Origin: an uncultured Robinsoniella sp.
GTDB lineage: Bacteria > Bacillota > Clostridia > Lachnospirales > Lachnospiraceae
Assembly: GCA_900540475.1 (NCBI GenBank)
Contig: UQGG01000028.1
Coordinates: 1 to 64,000, forward strand
Length of the DNA: 64,000 nucleotides
Direction: 5' to 3'
The position numbers were made by a program, and so were the translations under genes. Below the pieces are notes generated by a model, which was not told the DNA's origin, did no database searches, and worked only from the letters and a program-made list of their open reading frames with translations. Position 1 is the first letter of the stretch; every line of letters begins with the position of its first letter. Below, in pieces: positions 44,212-52,381 of this stretch.

Positions 44212-44529
44212 ATGGCTTTTGGTACAGGGATAAATATGGATTCTCCGGATGCGGGGAGAATTCGGGGAAAGCAGATAGAAATAGCCTGTTACTGCTGGTT
44301 TACCAGAACGGGGATCAGCATACCCAGGTTAGTGAAATACCAGGATGAAGAAGGAGAAATACATACGATTGGCAGCATTCGTGTATTGTGCTCGGAACAG
44401 AAAAATTTTGCGGGAGTTTCTTCCATGGAGTATCAGTGTGAAATGGAAGCAGAGGGCATTTTGAAAAATGTGAAGCTGATCTTTTTTCGGGAGAGGAATA
44501 AGTGGGTGATGGTTTATGGGAATGAATGA
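44212..44529 (+). CDS. Small SOS-controlled protein of unknown function
   Basis: This 105-residue soluble protein begins AFGTGINMDSPDAGRIRGKQ and is mostly beta-strand in character (IEIACYCWFTRTG, EEGEIHTIGSIRVL, KLIFFRERNKWVMVYGNE). It has no membrane segment, signal peptide or LysM domain, so it is not a YneA-type division inhibitor. I recognise no family. CAGGAGG precedes the ATG, and a LexA box lies just upstream. It could act in DNA damage response, but that rests only on the operator. Confidence 0.65.
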   Translation: MAFGTGINMDSPDAGRIRGKQIEIACYCWFTRTGISIPRLVKYQDEEGEIHTIGSIRVLCSEQKNFAGVSSMEYQCEMEAEGILKNVKLIFFRERNKWVMVYGNE

Positions 44530-44580
44530 GATGGGCGGGGAAAACAGTCGGAAAAATGTCGGATGGGAGATCGGAGTGTA

Positions 44581-44609
44581 TTGCTAATCCAATTGGTCTA
44601 TGCTATACT
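44581..44609 (+). promoter_or_regulatory. Promoter of the first cysteine synthase-like gene
   Basis: TTGCTA and TATACT are separated by 17 bases, 135 bases before the start codon. No riboswitch or T-box signature is visible in the leader. Confidence 0.55.
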
Positions 44610-44744
44610 TCCTATTAGAAAATATCAGGTCTAAAAGAGGACTTTGCAGATTATCATAATATTAATGGGCATATATTAAAGTATCGAACATTATGCCGGT
44701 TGAATAAGCTCAAAATTCTTTAGATAGAAAGGAAGCCGCAGAAA

Positions 44745-45674
44745 ATGATCTATAATAATGTATTGGAGGCAATCGGACATACACCCATGGTTCGTCTAAA
44801 CAAACTGTCCCAGCCGGACAGCGCTGAGATTCTGGTGAAATACGAAGGGGTAAATGTGGGAGGATCCGTGAAGACAAGGACCGCGTACAACATGATTGCT
44901 GAGGCAGAGAAAAAAGGAAAGCTTCATAAGGATTCCGTAATTGTGGAACCTACCAGTGGGAATCAGGGAATTGGACTGGCGCTGGTTGGAGCTGTAAAGG
45001 GATATAAGGTAAAGATAGTAATGCCTGATTCTGTGAGTGAAGAGCGCAGAAAACTGGTGACCCAGTATGGGGCGGAAGTGATACTGGTACATGATGAGGG
45101 AGATATCGGAGCCTGTATCGAGGAGTGTCTTCAGACGGCGCTTCGTATTGGGGCAGAAGATCCCAATGCCTATATTCCCCAGCAATTTGTCAATCCCGAT
45201 AACCCATTGGTGCATAAATACCATACAGGGGTGGAAATACTAGAACAAGTAGAAGGACCTATTGATGGTTTCTGTTCCGGAGTCGGTACAGGCGGTACAC
45301 TTTCCGGCATTGGCGAGGTATTAAAACGGCAGAATCCGGATATCGTAATCTGGGCTGTGGAGCCGGAACACGCCGCTATTTTATCAGGCGGAAGTATCGG
45401 AACACATTTGCAGATGGGGATTGGTGACGGGCTGATTCCGGAGAATCTGAATATGGATATCTATGAGGATATCTGCATTGTGACGGATGAAGAAGCACTG
45501 GATGTATCCAAACGGCTTGCCAGAGAAGAAGGTCTGCTATGCGGCATTTCAAGCGGGTCCAATGTGGCAGCAGCCATGCGCCTTGCCAAAAAGCTGGGCC
45601 CGGGAAAAAGAGTTGTTACCATTCTTCCGGATACGGGAGAACGTTATTACAGCACAGAATTATTTGAAGATTGA
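44745..45674 (+). CDS. cysK: Cysteine synthase-family PLP enzyme, divergent paralogue
   Basis: This 309-residue fold-type II PLP enzyme has the PLP lysine in VNVGGSVKTRTA, the phosphate-binding [10 protein letters not shown] and the C-terminal GISSGSNVAAAMRLAKKLG. The substrate loop reads TSGNQG instead of the usual TSGNTG found in the second paralogue at 48943. It probably makes cysteine from O-acetylserine and sulfide, but the changed loop may alter the substrate. It has its own promoter. Confidence 0.85.
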   Translation: MIYNNVLEAIGHTPMVRLNKLSQPDSAEILVKYEGVNVGGSVKTRTAYNMIAEAEKKGKLHKDSVIVEPTSGNQGIGLALVGAVKGYKVKIVMPDSVSEERRKLVTQYGAEVILVHDEGDIGACIEECLQTALRIGAEDPNAYIPQQFVNPDNPLVHKYHTGVEILEQVEGPIDGFCSGVGTGGTLSGIGEVLKRQNPDIVIWAVEPEHAAILSGGSIGTHLQMGIGDGLIPENLNMDIYEDICIVTDEEALDVSKRLAREEGLLCGISSGSNVAAAMRLAKKLGPGKRVVTILPDTGERYYSTELFED

Positions 45675-45846
45675 AAAATTGAAAAAACAGTCTGTTCTGA
45701 TAACTTTTGCAGAGAATGCCTTGTAAAACACTAGAAACCTATGCTATAATGTCAGCAATTACGACAGGTAATGCTGTCAGGTGTGGGAATACTACTAATT
45801 TTGTTTTGAGGCAGTTTCTGCCTGCAGAAAGGATTTACATTCGAAG

Positions 45847-46314
45847 ATGAATAGACAAGAGTTTTTGAATACTTTGCGTTCACAATTATCGGGAGAGATC
45901 AGTTCACGGGAAGTGGAAGAGAACATCCGGTATTATGATGAATATATCAGAGATGCAATGGAAAATGGAAAATCAGAATCCCAGATTTTAAATGAGATCG
46001 GAAGTCCGTTTTTGATTGCAAGAACGATTATTGAAACCAGCAATAAAGCAAATGGAGCAGGTTCTCAGAATCAGGGGCAGGGTTCTTCTTATCAGCCGGA
46101 TGAGAATGATAACAGGCGTCCGGAAGGCAGCTTCCGCTCTTTTAATCTTCAGACAGGAGTACCAAAGTGGCTGTTGGTTACGGGAGTCGTAGTCATACTT
46201 GTAGTGATACTCAGCATTTTGGGATCAGCGATTGCCATTCTCTCCAGATTTTTTATTCCGATTGTAGTTATTGTGCTTGTTGTGGCACTGGTTAAGGGCA
46301 GGGGCCGCCGATGA
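45847..46314 (+). CDS. DUF1700/HAAS-domain membrane protein
   Basis: This 155-residue protein has an N-terminal HAAS helical domain (NRQEFLNTLRSQLSGEISSR, EENIRYYDEYIRDAMENGKS, ILNEIGSPFLIARTI). A Gln/Asn/Gly-rich linker follows, then a C-terminal hydrophobic region (about 107-150) with one or two membrane helices. HAAS proteins usually sit beside PadR regulators and may act as membrane anti-regulators. Here the partner overlapping by four bases is an Rrf2 regulator instead. Confidence 0.72.
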   Translation: MNRQEFLNTLRSQLSGEISSREVEENIRYYDEYIRDAMENGKSESQILNEIGSPFLIARTIIETSNKANGAGSQNQGQGSSYQPDENDNRRPEGSFRSFNLQTGVPKWLLVTGVVVILVVILSILGSAIAILSRFFIPIVVIVLVVALVKGRGRR

Positions 46315-46724
46315 AGATATCTACCAAAGGCATATATGCTTTAGAAATAGCAGTGGATCTGGCGATGCATTCCGATGCGGAGCATTTGGAGAGTATTAAG
46401 AATATTGCAGGAAGAAGAAATCTTTCGGAAAAATATCTGGAACGTATCATCAGTATGCTGAAAAAAGCGAATCTGGTGAGCAGCACCAGGGGTGCTAGAG
46501 GCGGTTACTGCCTGGCGAAACCGGCAGGTGAAATTATGGTTTATGATATCCTGACAGCCGTAGAAGGAAACCTGGCACCGGTAGAATGCCTGATTAAATC
46601 TACCGATTGTGGAATCGATTGCGAAAAATGTCCTACAAGGCGTGTCTGGAACCAAATGTGGGAGCTGATTAAGGATGCGGCAAAAGAGACCAGACTGGAA
46701 GATCTGCTGAAAAAAGCCAGTTAA
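46311..46724 (+). CDS. Rrf2-family regulator with four-cysteine motif
   Basis: This 137-residue protein has an Rrf2 winged helix (MKISTKGIYALEIAVDLAMH, SEKYLERIISMLKKANLVSS, GARGGYCLAKP) and a C-terminal cysteine set C-x7-C-x3-C-x2-C (VECLIKSTDCGIDCEKCPTR). This resembles, with one extra Cys, the iron-sulfur ligands of IscR and NsrR. It may sense iron-sulfur status, nitric oxide or redox. Its start overlaps the HAAS gene. Confidence 0.82.
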   Translation: MKISTKGIYALEIAVDLAMHSDAEHLESIKNIAGRRNLSEKYLERIISMLKKANLVSSTRGARGGYCLAKPAGEIMVYDILTAVEGNLAPVECLIKSTDCGIDCEKCPTRRVWNQMWELIKDAAKETRLEDLLKKAS

Positions 46725-46797
46725 AGCCAGTTATCAGACAGATATTTTATCCTGCTGAATGATCAGAGGATGCTTTCCCATTTAAAATAAGTCAATC

Positions 46798-46840
46798 AAA
46801 ATAGAGCTGTGGATTATAAGCAGTTCTATTTTTTTTATTT
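46798..46840 (+). terminator. Terminator after the first Rrf2 gene
   Basis: AAATAGAGCTG pairs with CAGTTCTATTT around a 12-base loop and is followed by a T-rich tract. It separates the HAAS/Rrf2 unit from cymR. Confidence 0.82.
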
Positions 46841-46865
46841 TTTTCTGTTTTTTTGAAATTAGGTA

Positions 46866-46894
46866 TTGACATTTACAATATTATCCTGTATAAC
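46866..46894 (+). promoter_or_regulatory. Promoter of cymR
   Basis: TTGACA and TATAAC are separated by 17 bases, 58 bases before the cymR start codon. Confidence 0.75.
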
Positions 46895-46952
46895 ATAAAT
46901 ATATTATTTAATATATCGGTTTGGTAGGAAATAAACAAGAAAAGGTGATGAA

Positions 46953-47396
46953 ATGAAAATCTCAACAAAAGGAAGATATGGCCTGCGGGCACTGGTAGAT
47001 TTGGCATCTCACTCTACAAGTGAAGCGGTATCCCTGGCAAGTGTAGCCAACAGGCAGAAAATATCGGTCAATTATCTGGAACAGGTCTTTGCAACCCTGA
47101 GAAAAGCCGGATTGGTGAAAAGCATCAAAGGGCCACAGGGCGGATATATGCTTGCGGTGAAGCCGGAAGTGATGCAGGTATCAGATATCTTAACAGCGCT
47201 GGAAGGGAAGTTCAGTATTATAGATGAAGTGGCGCCGGAAGAACAGCAGGATAAAGTGCAGATGGCGATTAACGAGCTGGTATGGGAAAAGATTAACCAG
47301 CAGGTAAACCACTACCTGGAAAGTACGACGCTGGCTGATTTAGTAGAAGAATATCAGAAATTAAACGGGGAAGAAGAATATATGTACTATATCTAA
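46953..47396 (+). CDS. cymR: Rrf2-family cysteine metabolism repressor CymR
   Basis: This 147-residue Rrf2 protein has no cysteine cluster (MKISTKGRYGLRALVDLASH, VNYLEQVFATLRKAGLVKS, GPQGGYMLA), as in CymR of Bacillus and Staphylococcus. CymR forms a complex with CysK and represses sulfur genes when cysteine is plentiful. The location directly before metY and cysK supports this identification. Confidence 0.82.
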   Translation: MKISTKGRYGLRALVDLASHSTSEAVSLASVANRQKISVNYLEQVFATLRKAGLVKSIKGPQGGYMLAVKPEVMQVSDILTALEGKFSIIDEVAPEEQQDKVQMAINELVWEKINQQVNHYLESTTLADLVEEYQKLNGEEEYMYYI

Positions 47397-47430
47397 TCCA
47401 TATATACTGTAAAATATTCTTTCAAAAATA

Positions 47431-47477
47431 ATTCCTACTTAATCAATAATATTAATTGGAATACTAAGTGCTATAAT
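47431..47477 (+). promoter_or_regulatory. metY promoter with CymR-like operator
   Basis: ATTCC (47431-47435) and GGAAT (47458-47462) form an inverted repeat inside an AT-rich stretch (CTTAAT and ATTAAT next to the arms) that ends ten bases before a TATAAT (47472-47477). This resembles the CymR box as I remember it (AT-rich with a GGAAT core). A -35 box would overlap the right half. The region from 47480 to 47590 shows no T-box or S-box motifs. Confidence 0.5.
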
Positions 47478-47603
47478 AGCACGGTATGAAAATAAATTTG
47501 TGGTAACAACCACGGACTGCAGCACATAAGCGGCTGGCAATGATACACCAGAAGAATAACTCGTTAGACAATGAGAATATAGTGAAAAGTGAGGAGAAAT
47601 ATT

Positions 47604-48899
47604 ATGAGTGAAAAAAGAGAATTAAAATTTGAGACACTTCAATTACACGTAGGGCAGGAAAATCCGGACCCGGTAACAGATGCCAGAGCAGTACCGATCT
47701 ATCAGACATCTTCTTATGTTTTCAAAAACTGCGCACATGCCGCTGCACGTTTTAACCTTACGGATGCGGGAAATATCTACGGAAGGCTTACCAACACCAC
47801 ACAGGATATTTTCGAACAGCGTATCGCAGCGCTGGAAGGAGGCGTGGCAGCGCTGGCAGTGGCTTCCGGAGCAGCAGCTATTACATATACATTTCAGAAT
47901 CTGGCACATGCAGGCGATCACATCGTAGCAGCCAAGACAATATACGGTGGAACTTATAACCTTCTGGAGCATACTCTTCCGGAATACGGAATTACAGCAA
48001 CCTTTGTAGATCCGGATGTAGAAGGCAGCTTTGAAGAGGCAATCCAGGAAAATACAAAAGCAATTTTTATAGAGACGATCGGCAATCCCAATGCAAGCCT
48101 GATTGATATTGAAAAGGTAGCGGCAATTGCCCATGCGCATAAAATACCATTAGTGGTTGACAGCACTTTTGCAACACCTTATCTGGTACGCCCCATTGAC
48201 CTGGGAGCAGATATCGTGGTACATTCCGCGACAAAGTTCATTGGAGGACACGGAACAACCATCGGAGGCGTGATTGTAGACAGCGGAAAATTCGATTGGG
48301 AGGCATCCGGGAAATTCCCGACACTTACCGAACCAAACCCAAGCTACCATGGAGTAAGCTTTACAAAAGTCGTTGGTCCGGCAGCATTTGTTACCAAGAT
48401 CCGTGCAATTTTACTGCGTGATACAGGAGCTACACTTTCCCCGATTCATGCATTTATCTTCTTACAGGGATTGGAGACCTTGTCACTGCGCGTAGAACGT
48501 CATGTGGAAAATGCTTTAAAGGTTGTGGATTATTTAAGCAAGCATCCCCAGGTAGAAAAGGTAAATCATCCGGCGCTTTCCGACAGTCCCTATCATGAAC
48601 TGTATCAGCGTTACTTCCCTAAGGGAGGGGCTTCGATCTTTACTTTTGAAATTAAAGGCGGATCCAAAGAAGCACAGGATTTTATTGATCAACTGGAAAT
48701 TTTCTCTTTACTTGCCAATGTTGCGGATGTAAAATCATTAGTAATACATCCTGCAAGCACTACGCATTCCCAGATGACAGAAGAAGAACTTGCAGGATCC
48801 GGCATTAAACCAAATACAATCCGGTTATCGATCGGTACGGAACACATTGATGATATTATTTATGATTTAGATCAGGCATTTCAGGCTATTGCCAAGTAA
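47604..48899 (+). CDS. metY: O-acetylhomoserine (thiol)-lyase MetY
   Basis: This 431-residue enzyme of the Cys/Met PLP family has AVASGAAAITYTFQNL, VVDSTFATPYLVRP and the PLP lysine in VHSATKFIGGHGTTIGG. The start KFETLQLHVGQENPDP and the length fit O-acetylhomoserine sulfhydrylases rather than the shorter MetB/MetC enzymes. It makes homocysteine from O-acetylhomoserine and sulfide. GAGGAGA precedes the ATG at 47604. Confidence 0.92.
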   Translation: MSEKRELKFETLQLHVGQENPDPVTDARAVPIYQTSSYVFKNCAHAAARFNLTDAGNIYGRLTNTTQDIFEQRIAALEGGVAALAVASGAAAITYTFQNLAHAGDHIVAAKTIYGGTYNLLEHTLPEYGITATFVDPDVEGSFEEAIQENTKAIFIETIGNPNASLIDIEKVAAIAHAHKIPLVVDSTFATPYLVRPIDLGADIVVHSATKFIGGHGTTIGGVIVDSGKFDWEASGKFPTLTEPNPSYHGVSFTKVVGPAAFVTKIRAILLRDTGATLSPIHAFIFLQGLETLSLRVERHVENALKVVDYLSKHPQVEKVNHPALSDSPYHELYQRYFPKGGASIFTFEIKGGSKEAQDFIDQLEIFSLLANVADVKSLVIHPASTTHSQMTEEELAGSGIKPNTIRLSIGTEHIDDIIYDLDQAFQAIAK

Positions 48900-48942
48900 G
48901 GGAAAGCCGTGAGCCTGACGCATTTAAGAAAGGATGTTTAAA

Positions 48943-49875
48943 ATGGCTAATATATATGGAAGTATTACAGAATTGGTAGGAAAAACTCCCCTTGTGGAGC
49001 TGAAAAATGTGGAAAGTTCTTTAGGGCTTGTGGGAAAAGTAGTAGTAAAATTAGAATACTTTAATCCGGCAGGAAGCGTAAAAGACAGAGTGGCAAAAGC
49101 TATGGTAGAAGATGCGGAGAATAAAGGGCTTTTAAAACCAGGTGCTACGATTATCGAGCCAACCAGCGGAAATACCGGGATCGGGCTTGCAAGTGTAGCA
49201 GCGGCAAAAGGCTATAAAGCGATTTTTACCATGCCGGAGACCATGAGCATTGAAAGAAGAAAGTTACTTCTTGGATATGGTGCGGAAATTGTGCTGACGG
49301 AAGGTGCCAAGGGAATGAAAGGTGCAATTGCTAAAGCAGAAGAACTTGCAAAAGAAATCCCCAATGCCTTTATTCCGGGACAGTTTGAAAATGCAGCCAA
49401 TCCCGCAATCCATGCAGCTACAACGGGACCGGAGATCTGGGCAGATACAGATGGGGCAGTGGATATGTTTATAGCCGGTGTTGGAACCGGGGGAACATTG
49501 AGCGGAACCGGTGTATTCTTAAAATCCAAAAAACCGGAAGTAAAAGTAATCGCCGTAGAGCCTGCTGCATCCCCAGTCTTATCGAAAGGAACCGGCGGTC
49601 CTCACAAAATCCAGGGCATTGGTGCTGGATTTGTGCCTAAGAACTTAAATCAGAATGTCTATGATGAAATTGTGACAGTGGAAAATGCGGAAGCATTTGA
49701 AGCGGCAAAATTAATCGCAAAAAAAGAAGGAATTCTGGTTGGTATTTCTTCCGGAGCAGCTCTTCACACTGCAATTGAATTTGCGAAAAAGCCGGAGAAT
49801 GCAGGGAAAACTATAGTTGCACTGCTTCCGGATACCGGAGAGAGATATCTCTCAACCGAATTATTTGAAGCGTAA
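48943..49875 (+). CDS. cysK: Cysteine synthase A (O-acetylserine sulfhydrylase)
   Basis: This 310-residue fold-type II PLP enzyme has the canonical [11 protein letters not shown] (PLP lysine), [23 protein letters not shown] and [11 protein letters not shown]. It makes cysteine from O-acetylserine and sulfide and may also be the CysK partner of CymR. AAGAAAGGA lies nine bases before the ATG at 48943. It follows metY by 43 bases in the same operon. Confidence 0.95.
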   Translation: MANIYGSITELVGKTPLVELKNVESSLGLVGKVVVKLEYFNPAGSVKDRVAKAMVEDAENKGLLKPGATIIEPTSGNTGIGLASVAAAKGYKAIFTMPETMSIERRKLLLGYGAEIVLTEGAKGMKGAIAKAEELAKEIPNAFIPGQFENAANPAIHAATTGPEIWADTDGAVDMFIAGVGTGGTLSGTGVFLKSKKPEVKVIAVEPAASPVLSKGTGGPHKIQGIGAGFVPKNLNQNVYDEIVTVENAEAFEAAKLIAKKEGILVGISSGAALHTAIEFAKKPENAGKTIVALLPDTGERYLSTELFEA

Positions 49876-49886
49876 GGTTTATTCCG

Positions 49887-49912
49887 GCGCCGGTCATAGG
49901 ACCGGCGCTTTC
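49887..49912 (+). terminator. Terminator of the metY-cysK operon
   Basis: A perfect nine-pair GC-rich stem (GCGCCGGTC with GACCGGCGC) has an ATAG loop and is followed by TTTCT. Confidence 0.78.
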
Positions 49913-50059
49913 TATATATAGTAGGAATTTTTTTCATGCTTTTAAATGCAATTTCATTTTCTTTTAATAACAGCTTTCTTTTATGGAAAAAATATTGTAG
50001 AATGTAAGCAAATATTGAAAAGACAGCAATGGAAAATAAAAAGAGTAGGAATTGCAGAA

Positions 50060-50833
50060 ATGGAACAGATTACAGATTATAAACTATTACTGGATACGGC
50101 GGTGCTGGCAGGACAGATCATGCTGCGAAACGGTGCTGAAATATACCGGGTGGAAGATACCATTCACCGTATCTTAAAGATGTCCAGCTTAAAAACCACA
50201 GAGGCTTACGTTACCACTACCGGAATGATTGTTACGCTGGACGATCCACAGATTGATTCGCTCACCGTTATTAGAAGAATTGCTGACAGGGAGACGAATC
50301 TGAATAAAATTACGCTGGTAAATACCATTTCCAGAAGATTTTGTGCCGGAGAACTTACCCTGAAAGAAGCATTTCATGATCTGAAACACCTGGAATCCCG
50401 TGAATATTCCCAAAGAGTGCTGGATATTTCTACAATTATAGTGGCATCTGCCTTTGCCCTTTTATTAGGCGGAACGGCAATGGACGCACTGGGAGCTGCA
50501 ATTGACGGAGCGCTGCTGGTTCTGGTGCTGAAGCTGGGGATTAAAATTGGATTTAATCCATTTTTTAAGGATGTAGCTTCATCTGCCGTAATCGCAGTGG
50601 GAGCAATCCTTTTATCCAGAATACCGTTTACTGTTATGAATATGGACATGATTATTATTGGTACCATTATGCCCCTGGTGCCCGGAGCAGCGATTACCAA
50701 CGCCATAAGAGATACCCTGCAGGGAGACTATGTTGCAGGCGGGGCAAAAGCCCTTGAGGCGTTCGTAAAGGCAGTGGCAATCGTAATTGGAGTTGCATTC
50801 GGAATGCTTATTATGGGAGGTGTTAAGGCATGA
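50060..50833 (+). CDS. Threonine/serine exporter, ThrE N-terminal component
   Basis: This 257-residue ThrE-family (DUF1212) membrane protein has a cytoplasmic start (LDTAVLAGQIMLRNGAEIYRVEDTI, VTTTGMIVTLDD) and about five membrane helices after residue 120 (ISTIIVASAFALLLGG and others). In many Firmicutes ThrE is split into this part and a short ThrE2/DUF3815 part, which follows with a four-base overlap. The start at 50060 is supported by AGGA ten bases upstream. Confidence 0.85.
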   Translation: MEQITDYKLLLDTAVLAGQIMLRNGAEIYRVEDTIHRILKMSSLKTTEAYVTTTGMIVTLDDPQIDSLTVIRRIADRETNLNKITLVNTISRRFCAGELTLKEAFHDLKHLESREYSQRVLDISTIIVASAFALLLGGTAMDALGAAIDGALLVLVLKLGIKIGFNPFFKDVASSAVIAVGAILLSRIPFTVMNMDMIIIGTIMPLVPGAAITNAIRDTLQGDYVAGGAKALEAFVKAVAIVIGVAFGMLIMGGVKA

Positions 50834-51270
50834 TTGTACAGGTAGTGGGCGCGTTTATCGCAATACTGGCATTTTCAACGGTGATCCAGGTGCCGAAAAA
50901 ATATCTGGTCTACTGCGGCCTGATCGGAGCGGCAGGGTGGCTTGTGTATCTGCTGAATGCAGACAGTAAAGGAATTGTAATGGCGAACTTTCTGGCAGCG
51001 CTTGTGATTGCGCTGATTTCCCATGTGTTTGCCAGAATCTTCAAAGCTCCGGTAACGGTATTCCTGATTCCTGGAATTCTGGTAATTGTACCGGGTGCCG
51101 GTATGTACCGGACGGTTTACCAGATCTTTTTGGGGGAACAGCAAATGGCAATGAATACGCTGCTTCAGACAATGGAGATAGCGGGTATGATTGCACTGGC
51201 TGTATTTATCATGGACTCTGTATTCGATATTATACGCAATAAAAAGTGGAAAAAAATAAAGGCAGAATAG
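50830..51270 (+). CDS. Threonine/serine exporter, ThrE C-terminal component (DUF3815)
   Basis: This 146-residue membrane protein with four or five helices corresponds to the ThrE_2 half (LAALVIALISHVFARIFKAPVT, FLIPGILVIVPGAGMYRT). It overlaps the preceding gene by ATGA, which indicates translational coupling and a two-subunit exporter. Confidence 0.87.
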   Translation: MIVQVVGAFIAILAFSTVIQVPKKYLVYCGLIGAAGWLVYLLNADSKGIVMANFLAALVIALISHVFARIFKAPVTVFLIPGILVIVPGAGMYRTVYQIFLGEQQMAMNTLLQTMEIAGMIALAVFIMDSVFDIIRNKKWKKIKAE

Positions 51271-51305
51271 GATTTCAGATCTGTTTTTACTTATATTTAG
51301 ACAGT

Positions 51306-51340
51306 GAAAGACCCAAGCAGGGGAGCTACTTGGGTCTTTC
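51306..51340 (+). terminator. Hairpin after the ThrE genes
   Basis: A perfect twelve-pair stem (GAAAGACCCAAG with CTTGGGTCTTTC) lies 35 bases after the stop. The downstream sequence is purine-rich rather than a T-tract, so terminator function is likely but not certain. Confidence 0.65.
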
Positions 51341-51370
51341 GAGGGGAGTATAAATAATTAATAAGGGGTT

Positions 51371-51408
51371 TGTAAAAAAAATTTTTTGAAGGGTAAATTC
51401 TTTTTACA
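51371..51408. repeat. AT-rich inverted repeat upstream of the Asn-rich gene
   Basis: TGTAAAAAAAATTT (51371-51384) and AAATTCTTTTTACA (51395-51408) are inverted repeats with one mismatch, ten bases apart. A TATAAT follows at 51417. It could be an operator or a weak terminator. Confidence 0.5.
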
Positions 51409-51517
51409 TCTCAAATTATAATATAGATTGGAAAAAAATGCAATACATATTTTTTACTATTTTTGAGATAATAACTTTTGTAATAAAAATATTTATTATT
51501 CAGGAGGGAATGAAACT

Positions 51518-51814
51518 ATGGCAAAGAATATGAATTCTAAAAACCAGACTCAAAATAGTACTAACAACTATGAATCTAGCGTAGAATCAAAGAACAAAGC
51601 AAGTAATAAAGCAGGCAATTCTTATAAGAATGCCAGCGAAAAAAACAGTGCTTACAACAGTACTAATGAATCCGAGAATTCCTATAACTCTTACAAGAAC
51701 AGCAACAATTCTTATAAGAACGCTACAAGCAACAATACTTCCAAAAATGCAAGCAGCAATTCTTCTACAGACTGTCACCACGAATCTGATGAATACAGCG
51801 ATTGCAACTACTAA
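51518..51814 (+). CDS. Low-complexity Asn/Ser/Lys-rich small protein
   Basis: This 98-residue hydrophilic protein is made almost wholly of Asn, Ser, Lys, Thr, Tyr and Glu, with recurring NSYKN units (at about residues 32, 58 and 65) and a C-terminal CHHESDEYSDCNY with two Cys and two His. It has no signal peptide or membrane segment. CAGGAGGG precedes the ATG, and the gene has its own upstream inverted repeat and downstream terminator, so it is very likely real. The composition suggests a structural or spore-coat-like role, but this is a guess. Confidence 0.7.
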   Translation: MAKNMNSKNQTQNSTNNYESSVESKNKASNKAGNSYKNASEKNSAYNSTNESENSYNSYKNSNNSYKNATSNNTSKNASSNSSTDCHHESDEYSDCNY

Positions 51815-51870
51815 AACCATTTAACGACATCAGGCAGAGACAGCAAGTAAAATAAGATGGTTTTAACAAG

Positions 51871-51913
51871 AGACGGAGTCTTGGCCACAATTTGGCCGGG
51901 GCTCTGTTTTTTT
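51871..51913 (+). terminator. Terminator after the Asn-rich gene
   Basis: GGAGTCTTGGCC pairs with GGCCGGGGCTCT using several G-U pairs around a seven-base loop and is followed by TTTTTTT. A nearby AAAACCAT/ATGGTTTT repeat brackets the stretch just upstream. Confidence 0.8.
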
Positions 51914-51967
51914 GCACACATTTCCAAATGGCTGCATATATTATGTCAGGAAGGAGTGTATGTATTT

Positions 51968-52285
51968 ATGAATTTTGAGATGATTGCACCGAAACAACTG
52001 GATACGTACGTCAGGGATAAAAGCGCATTTATTATAGATCTCAGAACACCGGACGAATTCGTAGAACGTCATATAAAAGGAGCTGTAAATATCCCTTATG
52101 AAAATTTGGGCAATTGTTATACACTGCCCCAGGATATGATGATTATCGTATATTGTGAACGTGGTTCCATCAGTATGGCTGCAGCCAGGGAACTTGCGGA
52201 AAAAGGCTATCATGTAAAGACTATGATCGGTGGAATCCACGCATACCGTGGAAGATACCTGGAATCCTATCGCCACACGCTATAG
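51968..52285 (+). CDS. Single-domain rhodanese-like protein
   Basis: This 105-residue rhodanese domain has the CH2A motif AFIIDLRTPDEFVERHIKGAVNIPY and the active-site Cys loop IVYCERGSISM. It probably transfers or binds sulfane sulfur, which would fit the cysteine genes nearby. AAGGAG lies 11 bases before the ATG. In-frame GTG codons slightly upstream are alternatives. Confidence 0.82.
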   Translation: MNFEMIAPKQLDTYVRDKSAFIIDLRTPDEFVERHIKGAVNIPYENLGNCYTLPQDMMIIVYCERGSISMAAARELAEKGYHVKTMIGGIHAYRGRYLESYRHTL

Positions 52286-52381
52286 ATCGCATTTTGAAAA
52301 TATTAAGGAAGTAAAAATATTGACAGGGGCAGACACTGGCATTAATATAGGAGATAGATGAAAAGAATGGAGGAAATGCAA

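Noticed and set aside
47480..47600. T-box or S-box (SAM) leader before metY
   Set aside because: No TGGNACCGCG T-box motif, no specifier loop and no SAM-I core are visible.
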